From Agaricicola taiwanensis (GTDB taxonomy: Bacteria; Pseudomonadota; Alphaproteobacteria; Rhizobiales; Methylopilaceae), in NCBI RefSeq assembly GCF_014635245.1, contig NZ_BMCP01000001.1:1463801-1527800 (forward strand): a stretch of DNA of 64,000 nt, in the 5' to 3' direction. Under the pieces are notes generated by a model. The model was given only the letters and a program-made list of their open reading frames with translations, had not been told where the DNA came from and searched no databases. Of this stretch, positions 7,784 through 16,250 are shown piece after piece. The position numbers and the translations under genes were made by a program. How positions within the stretch are numbered: the first letter of the stretch is position 1; every line of letters begins with the position of its first letter.

Positions 7784-9559
7784 ATGCCGGTCGATTCGGA
7801 CAGTGTCGATCTTCATCTTGAATCTACCGATGTGCTGATCGCCGGGAGTGGTGCCGCGGGCATGCGTGCCGCGATTGCGGCCCACGACGCCGGCCAGCGC
7901 GTCGTTGTTCTGGCAAAGGGCCCTCATCGCGCGAACCACACCCGCATGTCGGGTGGTCGTTACAACACGGTCTCGGGGCTCAACCCTCAGGATTCGCCCG
8001 ATGCCTTCTTCCAGGACACCCTGGAGTCCGGCGCCTACATCAACAATCATGAGCTAGCGAGGATCCTTGCCTATGAGGCGATGGATCGTGCTTACGACCT
8101 CGAAGACTATGGACTCACCTGGGACCGCAAGGAAGCAACCCGCTATAATCTCTCGATGACCGGTGGCGGAACCTACGTCCGCACCATCGGATCGACGGAC
8201 GAGGGAATCGGCATCACCGAAGTCATGGTCCACCAGCTGCACAAGCGCGGCGTCCGGATCTGTGACTTCCACATGCTTGCCGAGGTCGTCCAGAACGACA
8301 AGGGTGAGGTTACAGGCGGCCTTGTGCTGGATCTTGCGCGTGGCTGCTGGCGCTACATCGCCTGCAAGTCGCTCGTCATCGCCACCGGGGGAACCTCGCA
8401 GCTCTACGAGACCAGCTCTGGGCCGGCCATCAACACAGGCGATGGCATCGGGATCGCCCTGCGCGCCGGCGCCGAGATGGTCGACATCGAATTTATGCAG
8501 TTCATCCCGATCTCGTTCGTCTATCCGCCAAGTATTCGCGGCTACACGCTGACCGAGCCGGCTCACTACGGCATGCGGCATTACGATCCGAAGGCCGATG
8601 CCGCGCATCTCCTCAACACGCAGGGTGAGCGCTTCGTGTTGAAGCATGATCCCGTGCGCAAGGAAGGCAGCACGCGCGACGTTCTTGCCCGTGCGATCAT
8701 GCTCGAAATCCTGGAGGGACGCGGTACGCCGGAAGGCGGCGTTCTCATGGTGCCGGACCCGCAGGTGTTCGACCACTTCCTTCATGAGCGGCCGATCTAT
8801 GTGAAGCGCCTTCTGGAGAATTACGGCGAGCCCCAGGCCCGCTTCGAAGCTCCCATCCAGGTCATGCCGAGCGCCCTCTACACGCTTGGCGGCGTGAAGA
8901 TCGACCCTTGGTGCCGGTCTGCCGTTCCGGGCCTCTATGCGGCGGGCGAGGCCGCCGGCGGCGTGCACGGTGCCAACCGTCTCGGCGGCAGCTCCATGCC
9001 GGACATTCAGGTGTTCGGCCGTCGCGCCGGCGTGGCGGCCGCAGGCTATGCCGAGGGCAGGGGGCTCGATCAAAACGAAGGGCTCGATGCCGCCCGTCGC
9101 GCAGCCGGAAGGCTTGAGAGCGCCCTCCAGCCCGGCGAGGGCATCCGTCCGATCGAGGTCAAGAAACGCATCCAGAAGCTGATGTGGGATGATGTCGGCC
9201 TTGTCCGCAACGGCCCCAAGCTTGAGGCGGCGCTCGACGTCTTCGCCAATCTTCGCCGCGAGGTGATGCCGCGCGTCCGCGTGACCAGCCGCCACCGGGT
9301 GCTCAACCGTGAGTGGATGGAGGCGCTGGAGCTTGAAAACATGCTCGACGTGGCCGAGCTCATGGCAACCGCCGCCCTGCATCGCAGGGAAACGCGCGGC
9401 GCACATTATCGGCAGGATCATCCAGACATCGATCCGGCTTGGCAGCGGAACATCTGCATCCGCCGCGTCGGGCAGGTCTTTGAAGTTCGCACGCAAGAGG
9501 TCGACACCACGCTTGCGCCCAAACCGGCAACCCAATCCTCCCTGGTGCCTGCCCAATGA
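7784..9559 (+). CDS. SDH/fumarate-reductase-like flavoprotein with altered substrate site
   Basis: A 591-residue FAD protein of the SdhA/FrdA family. The dinucleotide site DVLIAGSGAAGMRAAIAA lies at about 16-33, and His52 in RANHTRMSGG matches the His that carries covalent FAD. The proton-relay Arg region (STRDVLARAI) and the closing GANRLGGSSMPDIQVFGRR motif are present. Two His residues that hold the dicarboxylate in SdhA are missing: the usual HPT reads IPI (Ile241) and the usual AHYxMGG reads ALYTLGG (Leu365). It therefore probably oxidises something other than succinate. An AGGAGA site precedes the ATG, and the stop overlaps the Fe-S subunit gene (ATGA). Confidence 0.88.
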   Translation: MPVDSDSVDLHLESTDVLIAGSGAAGMRAAIAAHDAGQRVVVLAKGPHRANHTRMSGGRYNTVSGLNPQDSPDAFFQDTLESGAYINNHELARILAYEAMDRAYDLEDYGLTWDRKEATRYNLSMTGGGTYVRTIGSTDEGIGITEVMVHQLHKRGVRICDFHMLAEVVQNDKGEVTGGLVLDLARGCWRYIACKSLVIATGGTSQLYETSSGPAINTGDGIGIALRAGAEMVDIEFMQFIPISFVYPPSIRGYTLTEPAHYGMRHYDPKADAAHLLNTQGERFVLKHDPVRKEGSTRDVLARAIMLEILEGRGTPEGGVLMVPDPQVFDHFLHERPIYVKRLLENYGEPQARFEAPIQVMPSALYTLGGVKIDPWCRSAVPGLYAAGEAAGGVHGANRLGGSSMPDIQVFGRRAGVAAAGYAEGRGLDQNEGLDAARRAAGRLESALQPGEGIRPIEVKKRIQKLMWDDVGLVRNGPKLEAALDVFANLRREVMPRVRVTSRHRVLNREWMEALELENMLDVAELMATAALHRRETRGAHYRQDHPDIDPAWQRNICIRRVGQVFEVRTQEVDTTLAPKPATQSSLVPAQ

Positions 9560-10254
9560 CAAGAACCGTAACCGTTACAGCCGAAATCCGCCGCCATGAC
9601 CCATCTAGTGGCGAGCCTGCCCACTACGACACCTTTGAGGTGGAAGGTATGGAGAACATGCGGGTGCTTGATGTCATCCGCTCCATTTATGAAAACCAGG
9701 CAGGCGACCTTGCCTATCAGTTCGCCTGCCGCATCGGTCGCTGCGGCACCTGCGCGGTGCGGGTGAATGGCGTCTCGGTTCTTGCCTGCCAGGAGCAGTG
9801 CAAACCGCACATGAAGATCGAGCCGCTGCAGCCGTTCCCCGTCCTGCGGGACCTCGTCATCGACCGCACCGAGGTTGAGGCGCGCTATGCCGCGCTGGCG
9901 CTGACGCCGCAGCGCGCCACGGAGCACGAGGGCACGCCGGATGCGATTGACCCGGAGCTTGCCGGAGACATCTGCCAACTCGACTCCTGCCTTGCCTGCA
10001 TGGTCTGCGTCTCCTCCTGTCCCGCCGTCGAGGAGCGGGCGTTCGATGGCCCTGCCTTCATGCTGAAGCTGCGCCAGATGGCGATCCATCCATCTGACGA
10101 CAAGGATCGCCTCCAGCAGGCCGTCGGCGCCGGCATGGTCGAGTGCTTTGGTTGTGATCTCTGCACTCAACTCTGCCCCGCCGACCTCAGCCCTGCCGAG
10201 GCCATCCGCGAGTTCCGCAAGGACATGATCTTCGGAACCGGGAGGACCGCATGA
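9556..10254 (+). CDS. SdhB/FrdB-like iron-sulphur subunit
   Basis: A 232-residue electron-transfer subunit. The N-terminal plant-type [2Fe-2S] site is CRIGRCGTCAVRVNG with a fourth Cys in LAC. A [4Fe-4S] motif follows (CLACMVCVSSCP), then a third motif, CFGCDLCTQLCP. In ordinary SdhB the third site has C-x5-C-x3-CP and binds [3Fe-4S]; here an extra Cys gives C-x2-C-x2-C-x3-CP, so a third cluster of the [4Fe-4S] type is possible. It passes electrons from the flavoprotein to the membrane quinone site. It overlaps both neighbours by four bases. Confidence 0.9.
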   Translation: MTRTVTVTAEIRRHDPSSGEPAHYDTFEVEGMENMRVLDVIRSIYENQAGDLAYQFACRIGRCGTCAVRVNGVSVLACQEQCKPHMKIEPLQPFPVLRDLVIDRTEVEARYAALALTPQRATEHEGTPDAIDPELAGDICQLDSCLACMVCVSSCPAVEERAFDGPAFMLKLRQMAIHPSDDKDRLQQAVGAGMVECFGCDLCTQLCPADLSPAEAIREFRKDMIFGTGRTA

Positions 10255-10634
10255 GTCGCCGCGCCACCCTCCCGCGCAACGGAACGCATCAGGCCGACAC
10301 GCTGCTCTATGGCCGCATGTCCCGCCTGACGAACCGTTTTTCGGGCATTGTGATCATCGGCTTTGTTCTCATCCATGTGGTGGTACAGGCGCTGCTGCAT
10401 GTGGAGGGCTGGCGGGAAACCTACAGTCAGCACACCTGGCTCTATTCAATCCAGAACGTGCCGCTGGTTCACGCCGTGCTCTACTTCAGCATCGCGTTCC
10501 ATACGCTTTATAGCCTCAAGCTGATCGCAGGTGACCTCGGATACACCACGCATTACCGGACCTCCTTCTATGTCATCACCGGTATTTCGGCCCTCTTCGC
10601 CCTTCGGGAGATCTCACGCTATGCCGGCCTCTGA
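10251..10634 (+). CDS. SdhC-like cytochrome b membrane anchor
   Basis: A 127-residue protein with three predicted membrane helices (about 33-50, 70-90, 102-118). His residues in VLIHVVVQALLHV and SIAFHTLYSLKLI are placed to ligate haem b or line a quinone site. It follows the Fe-S subunit with an ATGA overlap and itself overlaps the second anchor gene by 14 bases. Position, size and hydropathy identify it as one of two anchors of the SDH-like complex. Sequence similarity to canonical SdhC is weak by eye. Confidence 0.75.
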   Translation: MSRRATLPRNGTHQADTLLYGRMSRLTNRFSGIVIIGFVLIHVVVQALLHVEGWRETYSQHTWLYSIQNVPLVHAVLYFSIAFHTLYSLKLIAGDLGYTTHYRTSFYVITGISALFALREISRYAGL

Positions 10635-10941
10635 ACGCATCGTCTATGGGCGCCCGTTCCGCGTCACGCCGGTATGGCTCTGGCTGGCACAACGCGCATC
10701 CGGGCTGCTTCTGGCTCCGCTCGTGCTGCTGCATGTCTGGGGTGTCTCCTGGTCACGCCATCCGGTGATGCTCGGCCTTCTGCTGCTGATCATTCTCGTC
10801 CATGGCTACAGCGGCCTGCGCCGCATTGCGCCGCGCGGCCAGAAGGCGGTCCTTGCCGGCGCCGCTGCATCGGCATGGACCGCGGCCGTGCTCGTCTTCG
10901 GCGGCCTCGTGCTCTACAGCCTGCTCGAGCACGTCAGATGA
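10621..10941 (+). CDS. SdhD-like membrane anchor
   Basis: A 106-residue protein with three hydrophobic helices (about 16-35, 42-58, 78-100) and His residues in LVLLHVWG and ILVHGYSGLRR, suitable for haem or quinone binding. I chose the ATG at 10621, inside the end of the previous gene; an in-frame upstream start would overlap far more. The stop overlaps the next start (ATGA at 10938-10941). It completes a four-subunit, succinate-dehydrogenase-type membrane complex. Confidence 0.72.
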   Translation: MPASERIVYGRPFRVTPVWLWLAQRASGLLLAPLVLLHVWGVSWSRHPVMLGLLLLIILVHGYSGLRRIAPRGQKAVLAGAAASAWTAAVLVFGGLVLYSLLEHVR

Positions 10942-12110
10942 TCGAGCGGATCGAGATTTTCGTCACCGATCTGCCGACGCGGGTGCGGCGGATCTTTTCG
11001 AGCGGAAACTATGACACCGGCGCGCCCGGCCAGCTGCTTGGCAAGCCTGTCCTCGTGAAGATCCACGCAGACGGCATCGTCGGCATGGCACAGATCCGCG
11101 CGATCTCTCCCGGCCATTTCGTGCCGGACACGACGATGAGCGTCGTTGCTGCCATCCGGGACATCTTCGGGCCGATAATGCTTGGGCAATCGGCCTTCAA
11201 TATCGGCCATCTTTCCGAGCTGTTCGACAGCCGCCTCGCCGCCAATCCCGCGGCCCGTGCCGTCATCGACATCGCGCTCCATGACTGGGTCGGCAAAGCG
11301 CTCGGGGTTCCGGTCCACACGCTGCTTGGCGGCTGCTGTCAGCCGGTGCTGCCGCTGGAATGGTCGGTCAGCCTTGCGGACGAGCCGGCCGTGATGGTTG
11401 CCGAGGCCCGGCGCGCTGTCGACGAGTTCGGCATCCGCGTGCTCTGCATCAAGGCGGCCGACCGCCGCGGCTGGCGGCAAGATGTGACGAATTTCGAAGC
11501 CGTGCGCACGGCGGTGGGACCGGACGTCGAGATCGGCGTCGATCCCAATGCGGGCTGGAGCGTGTACGACAGTGCAGCGGCCATCCTTGCCCTTGGTGAG
11601 CTTGACGTCGCCTACATCGAGCAGCCGGTCGCGCGCCGCAATCTTGAAGCAATGGCGGAGCTGCGCCGCGTTGCCGCCGGCATTCCGATAATGGCTGATG
11701 AGGCATTGATGTCGGTCGAAGACGCCTATGCGATCGCTCGTGCCGGCGCCGCCGACGTCTTCTGCATCAAGCCCTACAAGATGGGCGGCATCAGCGTCGC
11801 GCGGAAAGTGGCAGCCATTGCCGAGGCATCCGATATCCGCCTCAACTGCGGCGGTCTTGCCATCCAGTCGCAGCTTGAGGCTGCAGCCGGCGCTCATTTC
11901 GGAGCCAGCATCCCGCTGAAGCGGACGATGGGCGGGGCCGAGTTCCTGTTCGGCCTCAATACCACGGCACCCGATCCCCTGGTCGCGGAGACGGATTTCG
12001 TCGTGAAGAATGGGCAAGTCACCGTACCGACAGGGCCGGGGCTTGGTGTCGCGATTGATGAAGAACGACTACGACATCACACGCTGCATAGCGAGATCGT
12101 GCAGACGTAA
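10938..12110 (+). CDS. Enolase-superfamily enzyme (mandelate racemase/muconate lactonizing type)
   Basis: A 390-residue protein with the MR/MLE capping domain (about 1-125) and barrel. Catalytic residues are in place: Lys172 in LCIKAADRR, metal ligands Asp202 (IGVDPNAGW), Glu228 (AYIEQP) and Asp254/Glu255 (IMADEALMS), and Lys278 in FCIKPYKMGG. In the usual KxK motif the first Lys is Cys here. Superfamily members abstract a proton alpha to a carboxylate to racemise, cycloisomerise or dehydrate acids. The two-lysine arrangement fits the muconate-lactonizing or epimerase subgroup. The substrate is probably an intermediate of the surrounding polycarboxylate pathway. The true ATG overlaps the anchor gene; a longer in-frame extension is rejected. 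Confidence 0.85.
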   Translation: MIERIEIFVTDLPTRVRRIFSSGNYDTGAPGQLLGKPVLVKIHADGIVGMAQIRAISPGHFVPDTTMSVVAAIRDIFGPIMLGQSAFNIGHLSELFDSRLAANPAARAVIDIALHDWVGKALGVPVHTLLGGCCQPVLPLEWSVSLADEPAVMVAEARRAVDEFGIRVLCIKAADRRGWRQDVTNFEAVRTAVGPDVEIGVDPNAGWSVYDSAAAILALGELDVAYIEQPVARRNLEAMAELRRVAAGIPIMADEALMSVEDAYAIARAGAADVFCIKPYKMGGISVARKVAAIAEASDIRLNCGGLAIQSQLEAAAGAHFGASIPLKRTMGGAEFLFGLNTTAPDPLVAETDFVVKNGQVTVPTGPGLGVAIDEERLRHHTLHSEIVQT

Positions 12111-12144
12111 AAGCCAGCACAAAACAATCAAGGGGAGGCGTAAA

Positions 12145-13116
12145 ATGAACAAGATATTGGCAGCTATACTTGGAGTAGGATTTGTTGGCGCGGTTTCGAC
12201 ATCCGCCCTGGCTCAGGGTTCTTACCCGACAAAACCCATCACCATCATTCTTCCGGTCACGCCCGGTGGCGGCACGGACACCATCGTTCGCATCATCGCC
12301 GACAAGCTGAAGGATTCCGTCGGCCAGCAGATCATCGTCGACAATCGCCCGGGCGCCGGCGGTACGATCGCCGGCGAACTGGTCGCGAAGGCGGCGCCGG
12401 ACGGCTACACCCTGGCCGCGGTGACCGCGGCTCATGCGACCAATCCGAGCCTTCTCGACGACATCCCCTACGACAGCTTCAAGGATCTTGTTCCGATCAC
12501 ACAACTGACGAGCCAACCCTATCTGCTCGTCGTTCCGAACAAGTCACCGGCCAAGACATTCGAGGAGTTTATCACCTACGCCAAGGAGCAGAAGAACGGC
12601 ATCAATTATGCCTCTTCGGGTGTTGGTCTTCTGGGCCATCTCGGCATGGAGCTGTTGAAGACGAGCGCCGGCTTCAAGGGCACGCATATTCCCTATCAGG
12701 GTGCCGGGCCCGCTCTCACCGACACGATCGGTGGCCGGGTTGATGCCTTCTTCCCAACTATTGTGTCAGGCGGTCCGCAGGCGGCCCAGGGTAATGTCCG
12801 CGCGCTTGCCGTGACGAGCCTTGAGCGCTCGCCGCTGATGCCTGACGTGCCTACCATCGCGGAAAAGGGTTTTCCCGGCTACGAGGTGAGTGGCTGGTAC
12901 GGCATCCTCGCTCCCGCCGGTACGCCCGACAGTGTTCGCGATTATCTCCAGCAGGAGATCGCCAAGGTCCTGAAGATGCCTGACGTCATCGAGCGCATCA
13001 GGAGCGACGGCGCGGAGCCGGTCGGCAGCACTCCCGCCGAGTTCGAAGCCTACATCGGGAGCGAGGCTGAGAAGTGGGCGAAGGTCGTCGAGGATTCCGG
13101 CGCCAAGGCTCAATGA
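12145..13116 (+). CDS. TctC/Bug-family periplasmic solute-binding protein (TTT system 1)
   Basis: A 323-residue exported binding protein. The signal peptide (residues 1-23) ends near ALAQGSYP. The family signature YPTKPITIILPVTPGGGTD follows, with NRPGAGGTIAGELVAKA near residue 75. Bug/TctC proteins capture carboxylic acids such as citrate, other tricarboxylates or aromatic acids for the TctA/TctB membrane pair, encoded at 15807-17752. An AGGGGAGG site lies seven bases before the ATG. The gene overlaps the aconitase-like gene by four bases, so uptake and hydration are tightly co-expressed. Confidence 0.92.
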   Translation: MNKILAAILGVGFVGAVSTSALAQGSYPTKPITIILPVTPGGGTDTIVRIIADKLKDSVGQQIIVDNRPGAGGTIAGELVAKAAPDGYTLAAVTAAHATNPSLLDDIPYDSFKDLVPITQLTSQPYLLVVPNKSPAKTFEEFITYAKEQKNGINYASSGVGLLGHLGMELLKTSAGFKGTHIPYQGAGPALTDTIGGRVDAFFPTIVSGGPQAAQGNVRALAVTSLERSPLMPDVPTIAEKGFPGYEVSGWYGILAPAGTPDSVRDYLQQEIAKVLKMPDVIERIRSDGAEPVGSTPAEFEAYIGSEAEKWAKVVEDSGAKAQ

Positions 13117-15758
13117 TCTCTGAACGTCTGGTGCCTGCGATGCGTCTCACGCGTGAGAGCCTCCAGGTTACCCGGCGTCCTTTTGCGGCGCCAGGTAACT
13201 CAGGGCATTTCTGGTCGCTTCCGACCCTGGCGGGGCTTGGCTACGCCGGCATCGCACGGATGCCGCGCTCGCTGCGCGTTATCCTCGAAGCCCTGCTTCG
13301 GCATGCGGCAACCGAAGACGCCAGCCTGGACAGCCTTGATGCGCTGGCCCGCTGGCAGCCCCAGGAGAAGCGCGAGACCGAGATGCCCTTCTATGCCGGG
13401 CGTCTTGTCCTCCAGGACATCGCCGGGATTCCCTTGCTGGGTGACATGGCGGCGATGCGCGCTCACTTCGCACGGACCGGCCGCGAGCCCGATGCGTTGG
13501 CTCCCCGCATTCCCGTCTCCATGGTGATCGACCACACCTTGGCGGTCGACCATCACGGTCATCCCGATGCGTCCGAGCGCAATCTCGAAATTGAGATCGC
13601 GCGCAATGAAGAGCGGTTCCGTTTCGTTAAATGGGCGATGCAGGCGATGCCGGGCATCGAGATTGTGCCGCCCGGCTTCGGAATTCTTCACCAGATCAAT
13701 CTTGAGCGCTTCAGCAGGGGAATCCTCTCCCGCAACGGCGATGTTTTCCCCGACAGCCTTGTCGGCACGGACAGCCACACCTGCATGATCACGGGGCTGG
13801 GCGTGCTTGGCTGGGGCGTGGGCGGTATCGAGGCGCAGGCCGCCATACTGGGCGAGCCGGTGGTGCTGCGTGCGCCCGAAGTCACCGGCGTTGACGTCGC
13901 GGGAATCTTGCAGGACGGCGTCACGGCCACCGACCTCGTTCTTCACGTCACCAATTGGCTGCGCCAGAACAAGGTCGTCGGTGAGTTCGTGGAGTTCTTC
14001 GGTGAGGGGCTCAACGAGCTGTCCGTCCCTGACCGCGCGACCATCGCCAATATGGCGCCTGAATATGGCGCCACGGTCGGGTTCTTTCCGGTCGATCAGA
14101 GGACGCTCGCCTATATGCGGATGACCGGCCGCTCGCCGGAAGAGGTCGCGGCGGTCGAAGCCTATTACCGCGCACAGGATTGTTTCGGCGTACCGAAGCC
14201 GGGCGATGTCGATTACAGCCGCGTTCTGACGCTCAACCTTTCCGAGATCGAACCGGTCGTCGCCGGCCCCAAGCGCCCGCAGGACAAGGTGCCGCTCCGT
14301 CAGCTCAAGCCGACCGTGGCGGAGGCGATTTCCCGCCCGCCGGTCAAGACGATGGGGCTTTCGGACGGCTCTCTTGTTATTGCCGCGATCACCTCCTGCA
14401 CGAACACGTCCAACCCTGAGGTGATGATCGCGGCGGGTCTTCTCGCAAAGAACGCCGTAGCCAAGGGCCTTTCAGCCAGGCCGTGGGTAAAGACATCGCT
14501 TGCACCAGGATCGCGCGCGGTCAGCGGCTATCTCGAGGCGAGCGGACTTCAACGCCATCTCGACCGGCTCGGCTTCTCCCTGATCGGCTTTGGCTGCACG
14601 ACCTGCATCGGAAATTCCGGGCCCCTCCTGCCGGAGGTCGAGAGCACGCTTGAGACAAGTGAGCTCGTTGTTGCGGCAGCCCTCTCCGGCAACCGCAATT
14701 TCGAAGGGCGCATTCATCCTAAGGTGAAGCTGGGTTTCCTGATGAGCCCTCCGCTTGTGGTTGCCATGGCCCTTGCCGGACGGGCCGATATCGATCTCGA
14801 AAAAGAGCCGCTGGGAACAAGCTCCGACGGCCAGCCTGTCTTCCTTCGCGATATCTGGCCGAGCCGCCGTGACATAGAGGCGATGATCTCGGAATGGGTG
14901 ACACCTGCGCGCTACGCGGACGCCTATGATCAGATGGCGAAGGAGGTCAGTCCTCTCTGGAAGCGCATTGAAGCGCCGAAAGGTGATCTTTTCAGCTGGG
15001 ATCCCGCGTCCACCAACCTCAAGGAACCGCCTTTCCTTGATGAGCCGTTCCGCCGGTCGGCGCTGACACACATAGTCGATGCACGCCCGCTCGCCCTTTT
15101 CGGTGACAGCATCACCACGGATCATATCTCACCGGTTGGCGTCATCGCGGCCTCCTCGCCAGCCGGGAAATATCTGGCCTCCTTCGGGGTTGCTCCAAAG
15201 GACTTCGTCAACTACGGCGCGCGCCGCATGAACCATGATGTGATGGTGCGCGGTGGGTTTTCCAACGCCCGGCTGCGCAACCTGATGGTCGGCGCCGGGG
15301 GTGGCATCACGGCCCACCAGCCATCCGGCGAGGTGATGTCGATCTTCGAAGCCGCCGAACGCTACGCCGCCGAGAAGGTGCCACTGGTCATCCTCGCTGG
15401 CGCGGAATACGGCACCGGGAGCGCGCGGGACTGGGCGGCGAAAGTCACGCGGCTTCTGGGCGTCCGCGCGGTCATCGCGTCGAGCTTTGAGCGCATCCAT
15501 CGTACCAACCTCGTCGGAATGGGAGTGCTGCCTTTCGTGCTTCCCGCCGGAGTGTCGGCTGTTTCGCTTGCTCTAGCAGGCACGGAGACCTTCACGATCG
15601 GGGGCATACGCGAGGATCTCGCTCCCGGAGTCGAACTGGAGCTCTGCATCCGCTCGTCCAGAGGCGAGGATAGGATTCCGGTCCGGCTCCAGATCGAGAC
15701 GGACCGAGAAATTCTCTATGCGCGTGCGGGCGGCATCATGCCGTTTCTCGTCCGCTAG
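13113..15758 (+). CDS. Aconitase-family hydratase (AcnA-like)
   Basis: An 881-residue aconitase-superfamily protein of the AcnA size class. The three [4Fe-4S] ligands are visible: Cys429 in TSCTNTSNP, and Cys495 and Cys498 in GCTTCIGNSG. Substrate-site motifs include LVGTDSHTCMI, GDSITTDHISP and YGTGSARDWAAK, with the swivel domain at the C-terminus. The reaction is reversible addition of water to a cis-unsaturated polycarboxylate. It begins with MISERLVPAMRL inside the tctC stop. A housekeeping aconitase is unlikely to sit between tctC and tctB, so a pathway-specific substrate (for example a homologue of aconitate) is inferred. Confidence 0.9.
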   Translation: MISERLVPAMRLTRESLQVTRRPFAAPGNSGHFWSLPTLAGLGYAGIARMPRSLRVILEALLRHAATEDASLDSLDALARWQPQEKRETEMPFYAGRLVLQDIAGIPLLGDMAAMRAHFARTGREPDALAPRIPVSMVIDHTLAVDHHGHPDASERNLEIEIARNEERFRFVKWAMQAMPGIEIVPPGFGILHQINLERFSRGILSRNGDVFPDSLVGTDSHTCMITGLGVLGWGVGGIEAQAAILGEPVVLRAPEVTGVDVAGILQDGVTATDLVLHVTNWLRQNKVVGEFVEFFGEGLNELSVPDRATIANMAPEYGATVGFFPVDQRTLAYMRMTGRSPEEVAAVEAYYRAQDCFGVPKPGDVDYSRVLTLNLSEIEPVVAGPKRPQDKVPLRQLKPTVAEAISRPPVKTMGLSDGSLVIAAITSCTNTSNPEVMIAAGLLAKNAVAKGLSARPWVKTSLAPGSRAVSGYLEASGLQRHLDRLGFSLIGFGCTTCIGNSGPLLPEVESTLETSELVVAAALSGNRNFEGRIHPKVKLGFLMSPPLVVAMALAGRADIDLEKEPLGTSSDGQPVFLRDIWPSRRDIEAMISEWVTPARYADAYDQMAKEVSPLWKRIEAPKGDLFSWDPASTNLKEPPFLDEPFRRSALTHIVDARPLALFGDSITTDHISPVGVIAASSPAGKYLASFGVAPKDFVNYGARRMNHDVMVRGGFSNARLRNLMVGAGGGITAHQPSGEVMSIFEAAERYAAEKVPLVILAGAEYGTGSARDWAAKVTRLLGVRAVIASSFERIHRTNLVGMGVLPFVLPAGVSAVSLALAGTETFTIGGIREDLAPGVELELCIRSSRGEDRIPVRLQIETDREILYARAGGIMPFLVR

Positions 15759-15806
15759 ACAGAAGTGCGTCCGTCAAACGGACCAATCGGGTTGAGGGAG
15801 GAAGCA

Positions 15807-16250
15807 ATGCACATCAGCAAGGATCTGGCGTCGGGCGTGCTGTTTACGCTGCTCGGACTTGGCGGGCTCATCATCAGCACCTCCTACCGAATGGGAACGC
15901 TCGCCCAGATGGGACCTGGCATGTTTCCGGCGATGCTCAACGTGGCCATCGCAGCGGGGGGCGCTTTTGTCGCCGTCCGGTCCCTCATGGCGTCAGACGC
16001 ATCCGCGCCGATCGAACGGTTCCATTTTCGCCCGCTGATCGCCGTTCTCGCCGCCATCGTTAGCTTTGGCCTCGCGATCCGGCCGCTAGGGCTCATCCCA
16101 GCCATTTTCCTTCTTGTGGGGATCAGCCGCCTTGCCAATTCCGACGGCGGGTGGCTGGAGACCGTGGTCATGTCGCTGATCCTTGCCGCCGTCTGCGTCG
16201 GGATCTTCATCTACGGCCTTGGCCTGAACATCGAACTGGGGCCGATCTGA
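15807..16250 (+). CDS. TctB small membrane subunit (TTT system 1)
   Basis: A 147-residue protein with four predicted membrane helices, matching TctB proteins of tripartite tricarboxylate transporters. A GAGGGAGGAA site precedes the ATG at 15807. Its stop and the tctA start share bases (TGATG). TctB is the small partner of the TctA channel. The gene order tctC-acn-tctB-tctA, with the hydratase inserted, is unusual and points to a substrate shared by transporter and enzyme. Confidence 0.85.
   Translation: MHISKDLASGVLFTLLGLGGLIISTSYRMGTLAQMGPGMFPAMLNVAIAAGGAFVAVRSLMASDASAPIERFHFRPLIAVLAAIVSFGLAIRPLGLIPAIFLLVGISRLANSDGGWLETVVMSLILAAVCVGIFIYGLGLNIELGPI

Noticed and set aside
8054..9562. A 502-codon minus-strand frame opposite the flavoprotein gene
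   Set aside because: No ribosome site, family motif or plausible composition; the plus-strand frame has all SdhA-type motifs.
10914..12017. A 367-codon minus-strand frame opposite the enolase-superfamily gene
   Set aside because: Its composition is that of an antisense shadow, while the plus strand carries all catalytic residues of the superfamily.
13113..15758. Housekeeping aconitase AcnA
   Set aside because: The family assignment stands, but its four-base overlap with tctC and position within a catabolic operon make a pathway-specific hydratase more likely than the TCA-cycle enzyme.
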